A DNA stretch of 64,000 nt from Megalonaias nervosa (Eukaryota > Mollusca > Bivalvia > Unionida > Unionidae): NCBI GenBank assembly GCA_016617855.1, contig JAECUM010001887.1, positions 62,001 through 126,000 of the forward strand, given 5' to 3'. This document shows, one piece after another, positions 1-12,627 of the stretch. Both the position numbers and the translations under genes were made by a program. Position 1 is the stretch's first letter; each line of letters begins with the position of its first letter. The notes below the pieces were generated by a model, which worked only from the letters and a program-made list of their open reading frames with translations, searched no databases and was not told where the DNA came from.

Positions 1-3000
1 AAAAAAGGAGGAGGTTTGGCCACTTTCATCCTAGACACCATACCCTACACAGAAACAATAGCAGTTCCAAATATAATAGACTCCGGCGAAACACTAGAAA
101 TACAAAACACCCTAGTTAATATTGGATCAACAAACATACAAATAATAAACATCTATGATCCAGGAGGCAATAACCCAGTTAGCATCAACACATACCGTAA
201 GATCTCACAAAACCAAACAGATAACATGATAATCTGTGGGGATTTCAATGCCCACAATGAACTGTGGGGGTGGGGAATAAGATAGACAATAGAGGAAGGT
301 TGGTAGAAGCATGGACTGCTGGAGCCAACCTTGTCATCCTCAACGATGGATCGAAAACTAGATTAGATCCCGAGGATGGCAACCTCACTGCAATAGACTT
401 AACGATCAGCACACCCAAAATAGCCCAAATAACTAACTGGTGGGTAGACCATGAAAGCACGTTAGGAAGTGACCATTTCCCCATTATCATCTCCCTACAA
501 TTAACAGTACAACACAATAGCATTGAAATCTCGCCTAGATGGAGGTATGACAAAGCTGACTGGGATACATTTAGAAACATCCTAGCTGCAACAAATACAA
601 ACGATTTAGAAAACATAAACGTAAACACATTAAATGATAATATTATTAAATCCATACAAGAAGCAGCACTACTTAGAATCCCAAAAACAGGTAAATCCCA
701 AACCAAACAATCAGTGCCCTGGTCAAATAACCTATGTAAAAAAACACATAAAGCAAAAAAAAAACAAAAAAAAAAACGCGCTCAATCAATACAAAAGAAC
801 TAGAAACTCTAGAGATTTTATACAGTATAAAGAAAGGGAAAAGAACTAAAACAAATAATAAAACAATCCAAAGAAGAGTCCTGGCATAAATTCTGCTCTA
901 AACTAAACATAAAAACTAACGTTAAACAAGTCTGGGATAAAATCAAATCCATCAGGGGGAAATCAGTAAACAGAACCCCTAAAAGAATAGGTGCTAACAA
1001 CAACCAAGATAAAGCCAATATGCTAGCCAGACATTTCTCAGATCTGAGCAGTAACCGAAACTACACAAAAAAATTCCAGGAACATGGGGAAAAAGTGGAA
1101 ACCACCCACCAATACCTCTTCAAAGACTTAGGTACTAAAGAATCTAACCTAAACAGTGAGATCACCATCTACGAATGGGAAATAGCGTTAGGATCCAAAA
1201 AGAAACATCTCCCGTAAAGATCAAATTGGTTACATCATATATAAAAACCTACCAGACAACTTCACAAAAATCATTTTTAAAATTACTTAACCAAATATGG
1301 GATAGTGGGAAAATACCAGATAGCTGGAAACAGGCAATTGTAGTACCGATCCCTAAACCGGGTAAGGATCCAAGCACTATAAGCTCTTACAGACCCATCT
1401 CCCTCACCAACAACATATGTAATCTCATGAAGACTATACTAGCCAATAAATTAAAACACCACCTCGAAAATAACAATTTACTTTCGGAAAATCAGTGTGG
1501 CTTTAGAAATAAGCGATCCACCACTGATCAGCCACTGAGACTAGAAGCGGATATTAAACTGGCTTTCAACGCCAAAAGGAAGTCGGATAGAAACCTAATT
1601 TCCGTTTTCCTTGATCTAGGCATTTGACTTGTATGGACTAAAGGACTGATTGCCAAATTAAACCACTTCGGAATCACTGAACGCATTTTCAACCTGATTG
1701 CAAACGTCCTAACAGGTCGGAAAATAACAACTAAATTAGGAAATGTACTCAGCCCTACACTTTTCAATATCATGATCAACGACCTGGATAAAAACCTCAC
1801 CTCAAAAAAGGTTAAAATCTCGCAATTTGCTGACGATGGCAGTATTTGGAGATCAGGAAACCCCGCTACCAACCAAGTCATCTCAGAAATCCAGCAAAGC
1901 TTAGACAACATAGGGAGATGGGCGGATAAATGGGGTTCAAAATCTCACACGAAAAAACACTAGCAATCATATTCACCCCAAAACGCAACAACAAACTTAG
2001 CTACCCTAAACTGTACATACAAAATCAAGTAATTAACTATGTCAAGGTGGTTAAATTCCTAGGCATGTATTTTGATAACCACCTTGACTGGAATAAACAC
2101 ATAGAACACCTCCATAAAAATTGCAATAAAGATCTAAATCTATTAAGAAACACTAATGGCACAACATGGGGATCCAATCAAGAAACAATGCTAACTATCT
2201 ATAGAGCACTTATAAGACTGAAACTGGACTATGGTTGTCAGGTGTACAACTCAGCCAAGCAGCCATACCTGAAAAAACTAGATGCCATGCAAAGAAAAGC
2301 ACTGGTCGTATGCACTGGCACTCTACCCTCAACCTCACTCGACGAACTCCAAGTACTTACTGGAGAGATACCACTAAGGTTGAGAAGACAAGAAATGCTA
2401 CTCAGATACTCAATCCGGCTAGAAATACATCCCAATACGCATCCCACAAAAATGGCTATTAGCAAGTGTAACATAACTTTTAGTAAAAACCTAGTACCAA
2501 ACTTACCAGGTGGAAAACTAATCCTAGAACTGAGGAAAAACTTACCAATTCTGGAAGAACAGGATGGATATACGAAACCCCCTGACCAAGCCCCTTGGAT
2601 AAACCTTAAACTAGGGATTAATACCAAAGCCACCGAATATGGAAACAAATTGGAACAGGAGCATCAACTAAAATCAAAAATTGCAATTGACATACTAGAC
2701 ACCTACTCGAGTTTCGTTAAAATAAATACCGATGGGTCTAAATCACCAGAGCCACCCAGAACAGCAGCAGCAGTGGTAATCACAGAACTCAACATACAAA
2801 TGGGAACCAGACTAGCAGACCACTGCTCTACATATACTACTGAATTCTGGGCCATCAATGAATCATTAGACTGGATCCTAGAAAACAACATCCCTAAAGC
2901 AGTAATCATTTGCGACTCCCTTAGTGTAATAGCATCAATAAAAACAAATAACACTAAATCAAGAAAAACGTTCCTTGCCAGAGCTCTCCACCTGCTCAAG

Positions 3001-3592
3001 AAACTATCCACAAAAAAACCAACTCGTGGAATTTATGTGGATACTAGCGCATATAGGAATCCCTGGCAACGAACAGGCAGACAAAGTCGCTAAAAACAAA
3101 TTAGGAGACCCCATCCCGGCCCCATTAAAATATAGCGTCACAGAAGCACAAAGCCTTGTTAGAAAATTCATTGATAATAAGTGGCAAGAGCACTGGAATG
3201 CTACTCCCAAGGGCAGAGAATTACACTCCATCCTAAAGGAAGTAAATAGGTCCATTAAACCACCAAAGATTAACAGCCCGGACCAAATAATCATAAATCG
3301 AATTATGACTGGCAAAACAAAACTAACAAGCAGCTTTGGTCAACATCTAGGACCAAAACCCACTAACATAAGCTGCTACCATTGCCGCACCGTCGAAGAC
3401 CTAAAACATATTTTCAATAACTGCTCTAAACATCAGTTAGCTAGAAATAAATTCCAAAACGCGCAAAAAGAAATTGGATCCCTAATAACATATCCAAAGT
3501 TCCTAGAAACATCTAACACAAATCCAAATACCACATACAGAAACATCATTAACTGTCTAAATGAAACAGGGCTTAAAAATAAAATCTAATGC
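1..3592 (+). pseudogene. E1 ORF2 relic: endonuclease, reverse transcriptase, RNase H
   Basis: The endonuclease part shows GDFNAHN near 240-260 and SDHFP near 470-480. A frame change falls in the G-rich run at 264-276. The RT part (about 1175-1960) has SYRPISLT, CGFRNKRSTTDQ and FADD, but an in-frame TGA lies near 1625. About 17 codons are missing near 1740 relative to E2, removing the segment before VLSPTLF. RNase H (about 2720-3090) retains TDGSK, an acidic residue in TEFWAI and CDSLS; the domain continues in another frame from 2975 with NEQAD. The tail finger CYHCRTVEDLKHIFNNC lies near 3370-3425. At least five frames are used, so this is a dead copy. Its role when intact would be target-primed reverse transcription. 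Confidence 0.85.
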
Positions 3593-3695
3593 CCAATTAA
3601 AACACTGTCAGATAAATAATGAAAAATGGCCGCTACACAATAAGTCACAATAAGAACAGAAATATCCAACACCAAATGGCATTAACACTGGTCAG

Positions 3696-3741
3696 GTGTC
3701 CTTGATATGTCGACGGGGACCTGAGTATTCAGCAAAGACAC
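3696..3741 (+). ncRNA. Three-way-junction RNA motif, copy 1 (E1)
   Basis: The outer stem GTGTCCTTG pairs with CAAAGACAC with one mismatch. Inside come the linker ATAT, a small stem GTC/GAC and a hairpin CTGA-GTAT-TCAG that abuts the outer stem without spacer. Stem bases differ from the E2 copies while pairing is kept. Confidence 0.6.
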
Positions 3742-3812
3742 TTGCTCCCCCCCCCATCAGTGCCATAGACATAAATACGCATAACATTAAAACTGCTCAA
3801 ACCAAAGGATGA

Positions 3813-3858
3813 GCGCCTTTGACATGTCGATTGGGACCTGAGTATTCAGCAAAGGCGT
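3813..3858 (+). ncRNA. Three-way-junction RNA motif, copy 2 (E1)
   Basis: The outer stem GCGCCTTTG pairs with CAAAGGCGT (8 Watson-Crick pairs and one terminal wobble). The linker is ACAT, the inner stem GTC/GAC and the hairpin CTGA-GTAT-TCAG. Compared with copy 1 the outer stem has changed on both strands (TGTC/GACA to CGCC/GGCG), which is compensatory. Confidence 0.6.
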
Positions 3859-4965
3859 CAGTCCCTTCCAAAATAAAAAGCCGCAAGAAGTAAAAAAACC
3901 CACCTAAAAACTCCCTCCAAGAAAAAGAAAAAAATATTTTCTTCTTTACTTATACACCTATACCCCAACTCTTCTTCCTCCTTATCAAATAACCTACTAA
4001 CCGTCTTGCTATTTAACCTAATGATTCTAATCATCAATCTACTTTCAACCAAAAGACGACAGTCAACCCAATATAAACAATAGAATAAGACAGCCCAAAA
4101 CGCCAGGAACAACAGGCCCGCCACACAAGGCGAATTTAACCAGAGTGGAGTAGAACATATGGCCCCAAATAGACAGTATAAGGTGGTCAAAAATCCAATG
4201 ACCATCAGGCCCTGCTGCCCAAGGCGGCAAAAAAATAATCTACACCAAGTAATCGGCCCCAAATAAGAACAGGACAAACACCATAAGGCCCACTGGGCCA
4301 AAATTGAGTAAATCCAGTAAGACCCCAAAACTATATCTCATATAAGGTGGTCTAAGCCCAGGACCATCAGGGCCAGTCACACAAAGTGACAAAAATACTG
4401 GTATTATCATCCCGGCTGTCATCTGAGGTTTCTACTAAACACTTAATCCCTCTCTATAATAATCCTTAAAAACAGCACAGAGTTACCATTCAAAATTCTT
4501 AGTCCGTGCAAGACGACCAACATTAGAGGAAAACCCTGAATACGACGGGCACCGTCCTGCGGCTTGGCGCCTCCCTTCCTGAGTCCACGCCTCCTTTTCC
4601 TCGACCGGAAAACAATAACCGCGCAATGCACGCACAAATTCCAACCTCGCCAACAACCAAAACGTGAGTGAGCGATGGTATTATTCCAACTCACCCCATG
4701 CTAGAGATGGACTGTAAAACGTGAGTGTGTGCTGGGACTATCCCCACTCATGAAAGCCTTACATTCAGGCAGATTGGAACTTATTGTTCTGCTGCCTGAC
4801 GACAAAATTAGAAGCACTCTTTGAGTGAATTAACGCCTGAGGAATGTGGCACTAATTCCATTCCTCAAGGAAAATTAACATCCTGCGGTGCAGGAATTAA
4901 CCAGTGGCGCACGTACTTATGTACGAAAGCCACTTTAATTCAAACTTAAGTAAGTGAGTAATTCG

Positions 4966-5852
4966 CGCCATCAGATTCATCCCCAAACAAGCACGGCGGT
5001 CGGACGTGAAATTTGCAGTTGTAGAGTGGCGTTGTCTGGTGCAATTCGTTTGCCTGCCAAATCCATCAGAGTAACACCTCAATGATCAACATCTCAGGAA
5101 ACAGAAACAACAAAGGAAATTTTATCAGCCGCTTTGCAGCCCGCCTAGCCGTCAACACATCATTGAACAAGAACAAAGGAACCGAGCATAGCCGCCATCT
5201 TTAATCCGAACAAAGAAACAAAGGAACTTACTCCATAACAAAGGAAGATCGACTAAATAGGTACCAAATTCATACTAAGCCTACGGGCCAAACACTCTCT
5301 GCTGTATAATTTATTATTGTTAATTATTTCTAAACAACTAACAAGTAAAACCCTACTCACTATCTTATTAAGTAACATTAATAACTCCATTGTGTAAATT
5401 TGGCGCGAATATCCACAAACAGGTGCTAGGTAGCATACTGGCTTTACCTGGGAAGAGTCCTCGTACGTTTAACAAGCGCTAGTAAACCGCTGTGAGATTC
5501 TCTTCTAAAAGATATCTGCACGAACGCCATTTTTCATTTCATTAATCTAAAAGCTAATCTTACAGTTAACCCTAACATTTTGGCGTCAAATCCCTGAAAC
5601 AGGTGCTAGGGCACAAACTAGCATATACCTGGGCAGACTCCTTATAAGTACTCAAGCACGCTAGATTACCTCTGTAAGATTGTCTGCTAAAGGATATTTT
5701 CATCAACGCCACACCTTAACCATTTTTCTATAATTATTTTCTTCTGCTCTCAACATCATAAACAATTTATTCAAACAGCTAAACCACAAAATACAAAACA
5801 ACCTAAAAACCTAACAAAAACCGTAAAGTAGATCCAAATTCAAATATCAAAT
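4966..5852 (+). promoter_or_regulatory. E2 5' UTR with 180-bp tandem repeat
   Basis: This is a non-coding leader. Two related units start at 5401 and 5581 (TGGCGCGAAT / TGGCGTCAAA) and end in AACGCCA. Each contains a hairpin CAGGTGCTAG...CTGGC/CTAGC...ACCTG in which one pair changes from T.G to T-A between units. Tandem 5' units often carry the internal promoter of LINEs; that role is inferred here. Confidence 0.5.
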
Positions 5853-8157
5853 ATGTCACAGGTAAATGGAATCAACAAAGCAGCAATGAATAAAAGGAGA
5901 TATCTAGCCAGGAGGCTTAACTAAGTTCTCTGCACCAACAATTTAAGGACTATAATCAGAAAACTCAAACTCAGGGATCCATTAATCCCCCCCCCCCCAA
6001 AAAAAACATAGCCGTACTAAACAGCAGTAGTGACCCTACTATTAAGCAGCTAGTAGAAACACCACTAAACTACAGGACTCGCTCACCTGCTAGCGCAAAC
6101 AAATCAACTCAAGCTGAGTTAAACGAAGATTCGCTGGTCACTTTTAAGGGCCCAAATAAAACATACGGACCTGAATTACTCGACGATACAATCCCCATGG
6201 AATACCATAGCCAACTTGTAGTAACACCTAATAACATCAAAACTTACTCCCCTGCTAGCTTACACTTAATTCCACAATTAGAACTAAGCGCGGACTCACC
6301 GGTCACTTTCAAAGACCCAAATAAGTCATATGAAAAAGAAATCCTTGACGACACACTACCCATGGATCGCGAAGAAACTATAAACCAGCAACTCCTCACC
6401 CCACTAGGACTAACACCCTCCATAAAACCAATTTCCATCCAGATTGTTCCACAAATCAATCACAAAACAAGCTTAACACATTCCCAACAAAATTCAACAC
6501 AACAAATTAACCCAACACGGGTACAACAAAATAAACAAGAAATAAACAACACCTCAGAAAACCCCAATAGCCCAAAATCAACAGAAAATAAGAAAGGAAA
6601 CACGCTAAGAAATACTAATTAAGCAAATAAAGTGAAACAAAACAAACCAAACAACCAAAATGAACAAAAAGCAAAATTCCATTACAGCCAAACCCCAGGG
6701 CCTTCCAATGCCTCAATAAACACCACAAAATAACAACTCCATCAAGAAAAACAAAACTAAGGAAAAACAATACAACAAGCAGGAACACGCCCACAGATCT
6801 CAAAGAATACGAAGGGAAAGGCAAACTACCAATGAAACCAAAACACTCGACAGCCAAAAAGTAAATCAGGAAACCCCCAACAATCAAAACAATCACAACA
6901 AAATGAAAACCAAATTCCACTCACTGGAACACACCTTATACATAAGTAGTAACTCCAGTCAACTGCTTAACTTAAGCATAAACAGCATTACAGGAGCACT
7001 CCTTAAAATTCACCAAGGTCAGTTCACTTTGATCCGACCTAACACCAGATATCTAATTGTCCAATGTAACACACTAAACCAAGTAGCAAAATACATGGAA
7101 GTTGAGAATATATGCCACATAAAAGTCAAAGTAGAAAGGCATAACTCAATCAAAAAGGTTCAGTACAAAACAAGCAACCCTCCCGCTCAAAACACAAAGC
7201 TGCAACAAAACCAGTAAGAGCAACCACAACCGAAAACTCAACAGGCACTACCACTACAACTACTCCCCAGCCCACTTCATTCAAATCAGTACTAAAACTG
7301 ACAGGGCTTAACAAAGGAATGGAGATAAATATGCTAACCAAAAAACTTAGAGAAAATGGGACCAACATAGACAAAGCCTATAAAATCACAAACCACCAAA
7401 AGATTGAAACAAACGTAGTGATTCTAGAATCCAAAACACCCCTACAACCGCTGGTAAGACCAGGCCCTTATGGAAAACACTACCGGCTAGAAAAATACAT
7501 TAACAAACCCAGATTTTGCAGTAACTGCCAACATTGGGGCCACTATGCGCATAAATGTCGCTACCCCACAAAATGTGAACACTGCGGGGGACAACATAAG
7601 GGGAAATGTAATAGAACAACCGCCAAATGCGCTAACTGCCAAGGACAAAACCTACCAAGATCAACGGAATGTCAATACACCATTAAAGAAAAACAAACAA
7701 TAGAAATAATGAACACAAAACAACTCCCATACCATGTAGCCAAGAAAATTACAAGACAACCAAAAACACCAATACCACACCCAATTCAGTAACCCCAAAA
7801 AAACAAAATTCTAGAAATAAGGAAATTAACTCAGACAGCAAATTGGATCTTACCCCAAATAAAATCAATAAAAAACCACAGGAAGCAAACAGCAGCCCCC
7901 AAAACAGAAAAACCCAAACTAACGTCCAAAAACCAGAAACTAAGGAAACGAAGAATCACGACCAATCAATCGCTAACAATGCAGAAAAGTTCAGCCCACC
8001 TGTAGATAATACAATAATATCTCCCACGCTACCAATGATACAAGAACTAGTGGCGGAAATCATAAATATAACAAACAAAAAACCGCAAACAATAGGGAAC
8101 TTACTCGAGTCAATAAACCGAACAATTAAAAAACATCTCCGACCCCAAGAAATCTAG
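5853..8157 (+). pseudogene. E2 ORF1, gag-like nucleic-acid-binding protein
   Basis: This is the RNA-binding structural protein of the retrotransposon RNP. An ATG at 5853 opens a basic N-terminus that meets TAA at 5922; the frame is then lost across the C12A8 run at 5987-6006. The part around 6197-6622 is Pro/Asn/Gln-rich. The segment at 6903-7217 has an RRM-like pattern (LYISS, YLIVQC). A zinc-knuckle cluster lies at about 7519-7675: CSNCQHWGHYAHKC, then CEHCGGQHKGKC, then a third CANC half. The C-terminal segment (7843-8157) ends 51 bases before ORF2. Four or more frame changes break the ORF. Confidence 0.75.
6077..6366 (+). repeat. Internal duplication in ORF1 N-terminal region
   Basis: Two copies of a roughly 44-residue block occur in the same frame. 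The first contains SLVTFKGPNKTYGPELLDDT (6133-6192) and the second SPVTFKDPNKSYEKEILDDT (6295-6354). Each is preceded by SPAS and followed by a proline-methionine pair. This is a tandem duplication within the coding sequence. Confidence 0.7.
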
Positions 8158-8208
8158 TGTTTAAAAAACGTAATATGAGCATATAATATATAAACGACCA
8201 ACAAAAAA

Positions 8209-11200
8209 ATGGATGATACAACCAAGCAAAATTTAACTATATGGCAATGGAACTGTAGGGGAATCAGAAGCAACCTACCCGAACTCAAACATAAAATAAA
8301 TGAACAAGTTCCAAAACCTGACATCATTTGTATTCAAGAGACACATCTCCCGGAAAACACAAATCACCTACCCACGATTCCAGGCTACTCACCTGGCTTT
8401 TTTAAAAATCGAACTAACGGAGAAAGGGTGGGGGCCTAGCAATATTCGTGAAAGAAACTCTACCAAACACTACCAATATTGCAATTCCAACCATACCAGG
8501 TAGCAGCGAGTCCTTCGATCTCCAATCAATTACAGTCAACACGGGAGCAAAAAACTTTCAAATAATAAACATATACGACCCAGGAGGGAGTGAGAACCCC
8601 ATAAATTTAACTACATACCAACAGCTCACTCAACATAATACTAAAGATACTGTCATCTGCGGGGACTTTAATGCTCACAATGAGCTGGGGGGGGGGATGG
8701 AAGATATAAGAGGTAAACTAACTGAAACATGGACAACCGAATCCAATATGACTATACTTAACGATGGGTCAAAGACAAGAATAAACCCAGAAAACGGTTC
8801 ACTCTCTGCCATCGACCTCACCATACGCTCGCCCGAGCTTGCACAGATGATTGATTGGAGGGTGGATCAAGCCAATACACTCGGCAGTGACCAATCATCA
8901 TCACCCTGCAGATAGCAGTACAGTTAAACCCCATCACTAAGCAACCCAGGTGGAGGTATGACAAAGCTGATTGGCAAGTATTCACAGACATCTTAACTAA
9001 AGTGAACACAAAACTATTAGAAAACCAAGATGTAAACAAATACTACGATAACATCATTTCCACCATACAAGAAGCAGCAGATAACAGCATTCCAAAATCA
9101 AGTGGGACCCAAATTAAACAAACAGTCCCATGGTGGAACGATAAATGTAAACTAGCCCATAGGGAGAAAAAGAAAGCTCTAAAGAGATTTAAACACACAG
9201 GTAACTCCCTAGACTTCATTAACTACAAGAATCAAGAAAAACAACTCAAACAAATAATTAAAGAAGCAAAAGAAAAATCTTGGCAAAATTTTTGCTCAAA
9301 ACTAAACATGAAAACCAACTCAAAGCAAGTATGGGATAAAATTAAATTCATTAGGGGAAAAACAGTAAATATATACCCTTAAAATTACTGGAGCTAATAC
9401 CAACCAAGAAAAAGCAGACAAGCTGGCCAGTCACTTCACCGACATGAGCAGCAATAAAAACCATACTGTAAAATTCTAACAACATAGGGCAAAAGTAGAA
9501 ACACATTTCGAACACCTTTTCAAAGATCTAGGTTCAAAATCATCAAACTTAAACAGCGACATCACGCTACATGAATGGGAAACAGCATTAAAATCAAAAA
9601 AAGAAACATCACCTGGAGAAGATCAAACTGGCTATACAATATATAAAAACCTCCCAGAAGACATAACAAAAGCTATACTTAAACTACTGAATATGATCTG
9701 GTCCAACGGAAAAATACCAAATAAATGGAAACAAGCCATTGTAATCCCGATACCCAAACTTGGTAAAGACCCGAATAACATTAACTCATATAGACCCATC
9801 TCCCTTACGAACAACATCTGTAAAATCATGGAAACCATTATCACCAAACGATTAAAATACCATCTGGAAAGTAATAAACTATTCTCTGAAAACCAGTGCG
9901 GGTTCAGAAACAACAGGTCTACTACTGACCAACTAATTAGACTTGAAGCAGCCATCAAATTAGCATTTAGCAGTAAACGAAAATGTGATAGAAACCTAAT
10001 TGCAGTCTTCCTCGACCTGGAAAAGGCGTTCGACCTAGTTTGGACCAAAGGCCTCATAGCAAAACTAAATAATTACGGGATAACTGACCGCATTTTCAAC
10101 TGGATAGAAAACTTTCTAACAGGTCGGAAAATTATCACCAGAGTGGGGGAAGCCTACTCTGAAGCACACCCACTGGAAAATGGTATCCGTCAAGGGGGTG
10201 TGCTCAGCCCGACTCTATTTAATATCATGATAAATGATCTAGACCAGAACTTAACTGCCACTAAAGTAGATATATCGCAATTCGCTGATGATAGCGGTAT
10301 TTGGAGATGAGGCAACCCCGCAACCCATCAAACTATAGACGACATCCAACAGAGCCTAAACAAAATATGGAGATGGGTTGATGAATGGGGTTTCAAAATT
10401 TCCCATGAAAAAACTGTAGCAATAATATTCCACTAAAAACCAAAGAACAGTCTAAAATACCCAACGCTGTACACACAAAACAATCCCATCAAATATGTTA
10501 AGATAGTTAGATTCCTGGGTATGTACTTTGATGAACATCTAAGTTGGAGCCAACATATAAAAAACCTTATAAATAGCTGTAATAAAGACCTAAACCTAAT
10601 GAGAAATCTTAAAGGAACAACATGGGGATCCAATCAAGAAACATTAATAACTTTATACAGAGCCCTCATAAGGTCAAAGCTGGATTACGGATGTCAAGTA
10701 TATAACTCAGCCAATCACCAGTTACTCAAAGAACTGGATTCAATCCAAAGAAAAGCTTTAACCGTCTGCACAGGCACCCTCCCATCAACATCACTTGACG
10801 AACTTCAAATACTAACAGGAGAGCTACCACTGCAATTAAGACGACATGAGCTTATATTAAGATATGCAGCAAGGGTAACTATTCGCCGAAACTCACACCC
10901 AACCAGAATAGCAATTGAAAAGTGTAACAAACCGTTTAGCATAAAACTAGTCCATAACATCCCAGGAGGGAAACTTATTCATGAACTTGGAAAACAACTA
11001 CCAATCTATGACTATCAAGCCGAACAACTAGAATACCCTGGTCAGGCCCCCTGGACAACTCCTAAACCGGACATTAACACCAAAGCGACCAAATACGGGA
11101 ATAAACTTGACCAAGAACACCAACTTAAAACATCTATAACAATAGATATACTTGACTCCTACTCCAGTTTTGTAAAAATCTATACCGATGGGTCAAAAAC

Positions 11201-12036
11201 ATCAGAGCCACCCAGGACAGCAGAGGCCGCAGTAATTCCAGAACGTAATATTCAAATTGGAGCCAGGCTACCGGATTACTGCTTCATATATACAGCAGAA
11301 TTCCTGGCCATTGTGGAAGCTCTGAAATGGGTTAAAATCAATAACATTAAAAAATCTGTAATAATAAGTGACTCGCTTAGTGTCATCACATTCATAAAAT
11401 CTAACAACACCAAATCAAGAGAAAATTTTCTAAGAAAAGCCTACGTACTACTAAAAGAACTTAACAACAACAAACAGTACGTAGAATTCATGCGGATTCA
11501 ATCCCACATAGGTATCTTAGGAAATGAAACAGCTGATTTGACAGCCAAACTAAGATTAGAAGACCCTAGTCCCACTCCTATAAAATACAGCGTAAATGAA
11601 ATACATAGTATTATTAGAACATACATCAATCACAAATGGCAAGAACAGTGGAATCAAAGCACCAAAGGGCGGACACTTTACGCCGTCCTAAGCGAAATAG
11701 ACAGGACCATTAAACCCCCAAAGATAAATACTTCAGATCAAAAACTAATAAACAGAATATACACCGGAAAAGCCAAACTAGCAAACAGTTTCGGAAAATA
11801 CATTGGACCAAAACCATCCAACATTAACTGCTACCACTGTAAAACGCCAGAAGATTTACATCATATATTCAATATCTGCCATAAATACAAACAAGAAAGA
11901 TATATATTCAACCTTGCGCAAAACAAAATTGGATCCCCAAATACATACCCAGAATTTTTTGGAAAAGAAAATCATAACTACATACCAAAATATCATAAAG
12001 TTTATCAATAAAGTAGGGCTCGCAAATAAAATCTAA
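8209..12036 (+). pseudogene. E2 ORF2: endonuclease, reverse transcriptase, RNase H, CCHC finger
   Basis: The start ATG at 8209 leads into an AP-type endonuclease: WNCRGIRS, CIQETH, YDPGG and GDFNAHN. The frame slips at the G-run near 8426-8434 and again at 8686-8696. The catalytic His expected after SD near 8890 is lost in a small deletion. A stop lies near 9477. RT (9575-10310) has SYRPISLT, CGFRNNRSTTDQ, FLDLEKAFD, NGIRQGGVLSPTLFN and the catalytic FADD. TGA at 10308 replaces a Ser codon (TCA in E1) and TAA lies at 10434. The frame is then open to about 11980: RNase H with TDGS, AEFLA, SDSLS and NETAD (all four acidic residues kept), then CYHCKTPEDLHHIFNIC. A final frame slip restores the E1-like C-terminus ending at 12036. 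Few lesions suggest recent activity. Confidence 0.85.
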
Positions 12037-12096
12037 AATCTCAAAAACCCTAAACAAAGTTAAATTAAATAATAGGAATTGACCAACCTGCTCTGG

Positions 12097-12151
12097 ACGG
12101 ATGTCTTTGAAATGTCGGCTCGGGACCTGATTATTCAGCAAAGATATCTGT
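12097..12151 (+). ncRNA. Three-way-junction RNA motif, copy 3 (E2, A type)
   Basis: The outer stem is 13 bp: ACGGATGTCTTTG with CAAAGATATCTGT, including two G.T wobbles. The linker is AAAT, the inner stem GTC/GAC and the hairpin CTGA-TTAT-TCAG. No bases are left unpaired between the second and third stems or between the third stem and the outer stem. Confidence 0.65.
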
Positions 12152-12226
12152 CACACGCAGGGTCGCCACCACCCCACCCAGAAATCCAATATAAACGATC
12201 AAACACAATGGCTCAGCCCAATAGAC

Positions 12227-12277
12227 GGATGTCCGTGAAATGTCACCTTGGGACCTGTTTACACAGCACTGACATCC
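12227..12277 (+). ncRNA. Three-way-junction RNA motif, copy 4 (E2, B type)
   Basis: The outer stem GGATGTCCGTG pairs with CACTGACATCC (10 of 11). The linker is AAAT and the inner stem GTC/GAC. The hairpin is CTGT-TTAC-ACAG, a compensatory change from CTGA/TCAG of the A type. Confidence 0.65.
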
Positions 12278-12449
12278 ATCTCTCTCTCTAAAAAAAATAA
12301 AATAATAATAATAATGATAAGAACTAAATCAGGTCCAACATATTCAATTCCGCAACACACTCTCCACCATACGTCCTCCACAAATTAGCAATCAGGAACC
12401 ACTAATCAAAGCAAAAATAAATAACAGGAAATAGCCAACCTGTTGTGGG

Positions 12450-12502
12450 CGGATGTCTTTGAAATGTCGACTCGGGACCTGATTATTCAGCAAAGATATT
12501 TG
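12450..12502 (+). ncRNA. Three-way-junction RNA motif, copy 5 (E2, A type)
   Basis: The outer stem CGGATGTCTTTG pairs with CAAAGATATTTG along 12 positions using three wobbles. The linker is AAAT, with GTC/GAC and CTGA-TTAT-TCAG retained. Confidence 0.6.
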
Positions 12503-12570
12503 TTCACACACAGGGCCGTCACCACCCAACCCAAAATATAATAGATATAACATAATTGCTCAGCCCAGGA

Positions 12571-12627
12571 GACGGATGTCCGTGAAATGTCACCTTGGGA
12601 CCTGTTGACACGACACCGACATTTGTC
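12571..12627 (+). ncRNA. Three-way-junction RNA motif, copy 6 (E2, B type)
   Basis: The outer stem GACGGATGTCCGTG pairs with CACCGACATTTGTC with one mismatch and two wobbles. The third hairpin is weakened (CTGT-TGAC-ACGA). This is the most degraded copy. Confidence 0.5.

Larger units (their letters stand above)
1..4965 (+). mobile_element. Non-LTR retrotransposon E1, I/Nimb-like, 5'-truncated by window
   Basis: A degenerate LINE whose ORF2 remains occupy bases 1-3589, followed by a long 3' UTR to about 4965. The order is AP-type endonuclease, reverse transcriptase, RNase H and a C-terminal CCHC finger, as in RNase H-bearing LINEs of the I superfamily. It is closely related to the next element (E2) along its whole length, including the 3' UTR. 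The 3' limit is inferred from the point where homology with the E2 3' end stops, just before a shared TTCGCGCCAT. The element begins before the window. It cannot move on its own because ORF2 is broken in several places. Confidence 0.8.
3593..4965 (+). other. E1 3' UTR
   Basis: This is non-coding and homologous in blocks to 12037-13884 of E2. It holds two copies of the structured hairpin repeat (3696-3741 and 3813-3858). It also has several copies of a motif reading roughly GGTGGTC...ACCATCAGGGCC with a short GTCACACAAAGTGAC hairpin (4181-4390). The block at about 4450-4960 (CAGCACAGAGT, TGCAATGCACGCA, CTGACG, TGCAGGAATTAACCAGTGG) recurs in E2. The minus-strand open frames here are not conserved and have no family resemblance. 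Confidence 0.7.

Noticed and set aside
3858..4328. Minus-strand frame of 156 codons in the E1 3' UTR
   Set aside because: Composition is hydrophobic and irregular, it is not kept in E2, and it overlaps non-coding repeat sequence.
12097..12151. Hammerhead ribozyme, suggested by CTGAT and GAAAT near a GTC
   Set aside because: The order and spacing of CUGAUGA, GAAA and the cleavage triplet do not fit any hammerhead type; the CTGA is inside a 4-bp hairpin.
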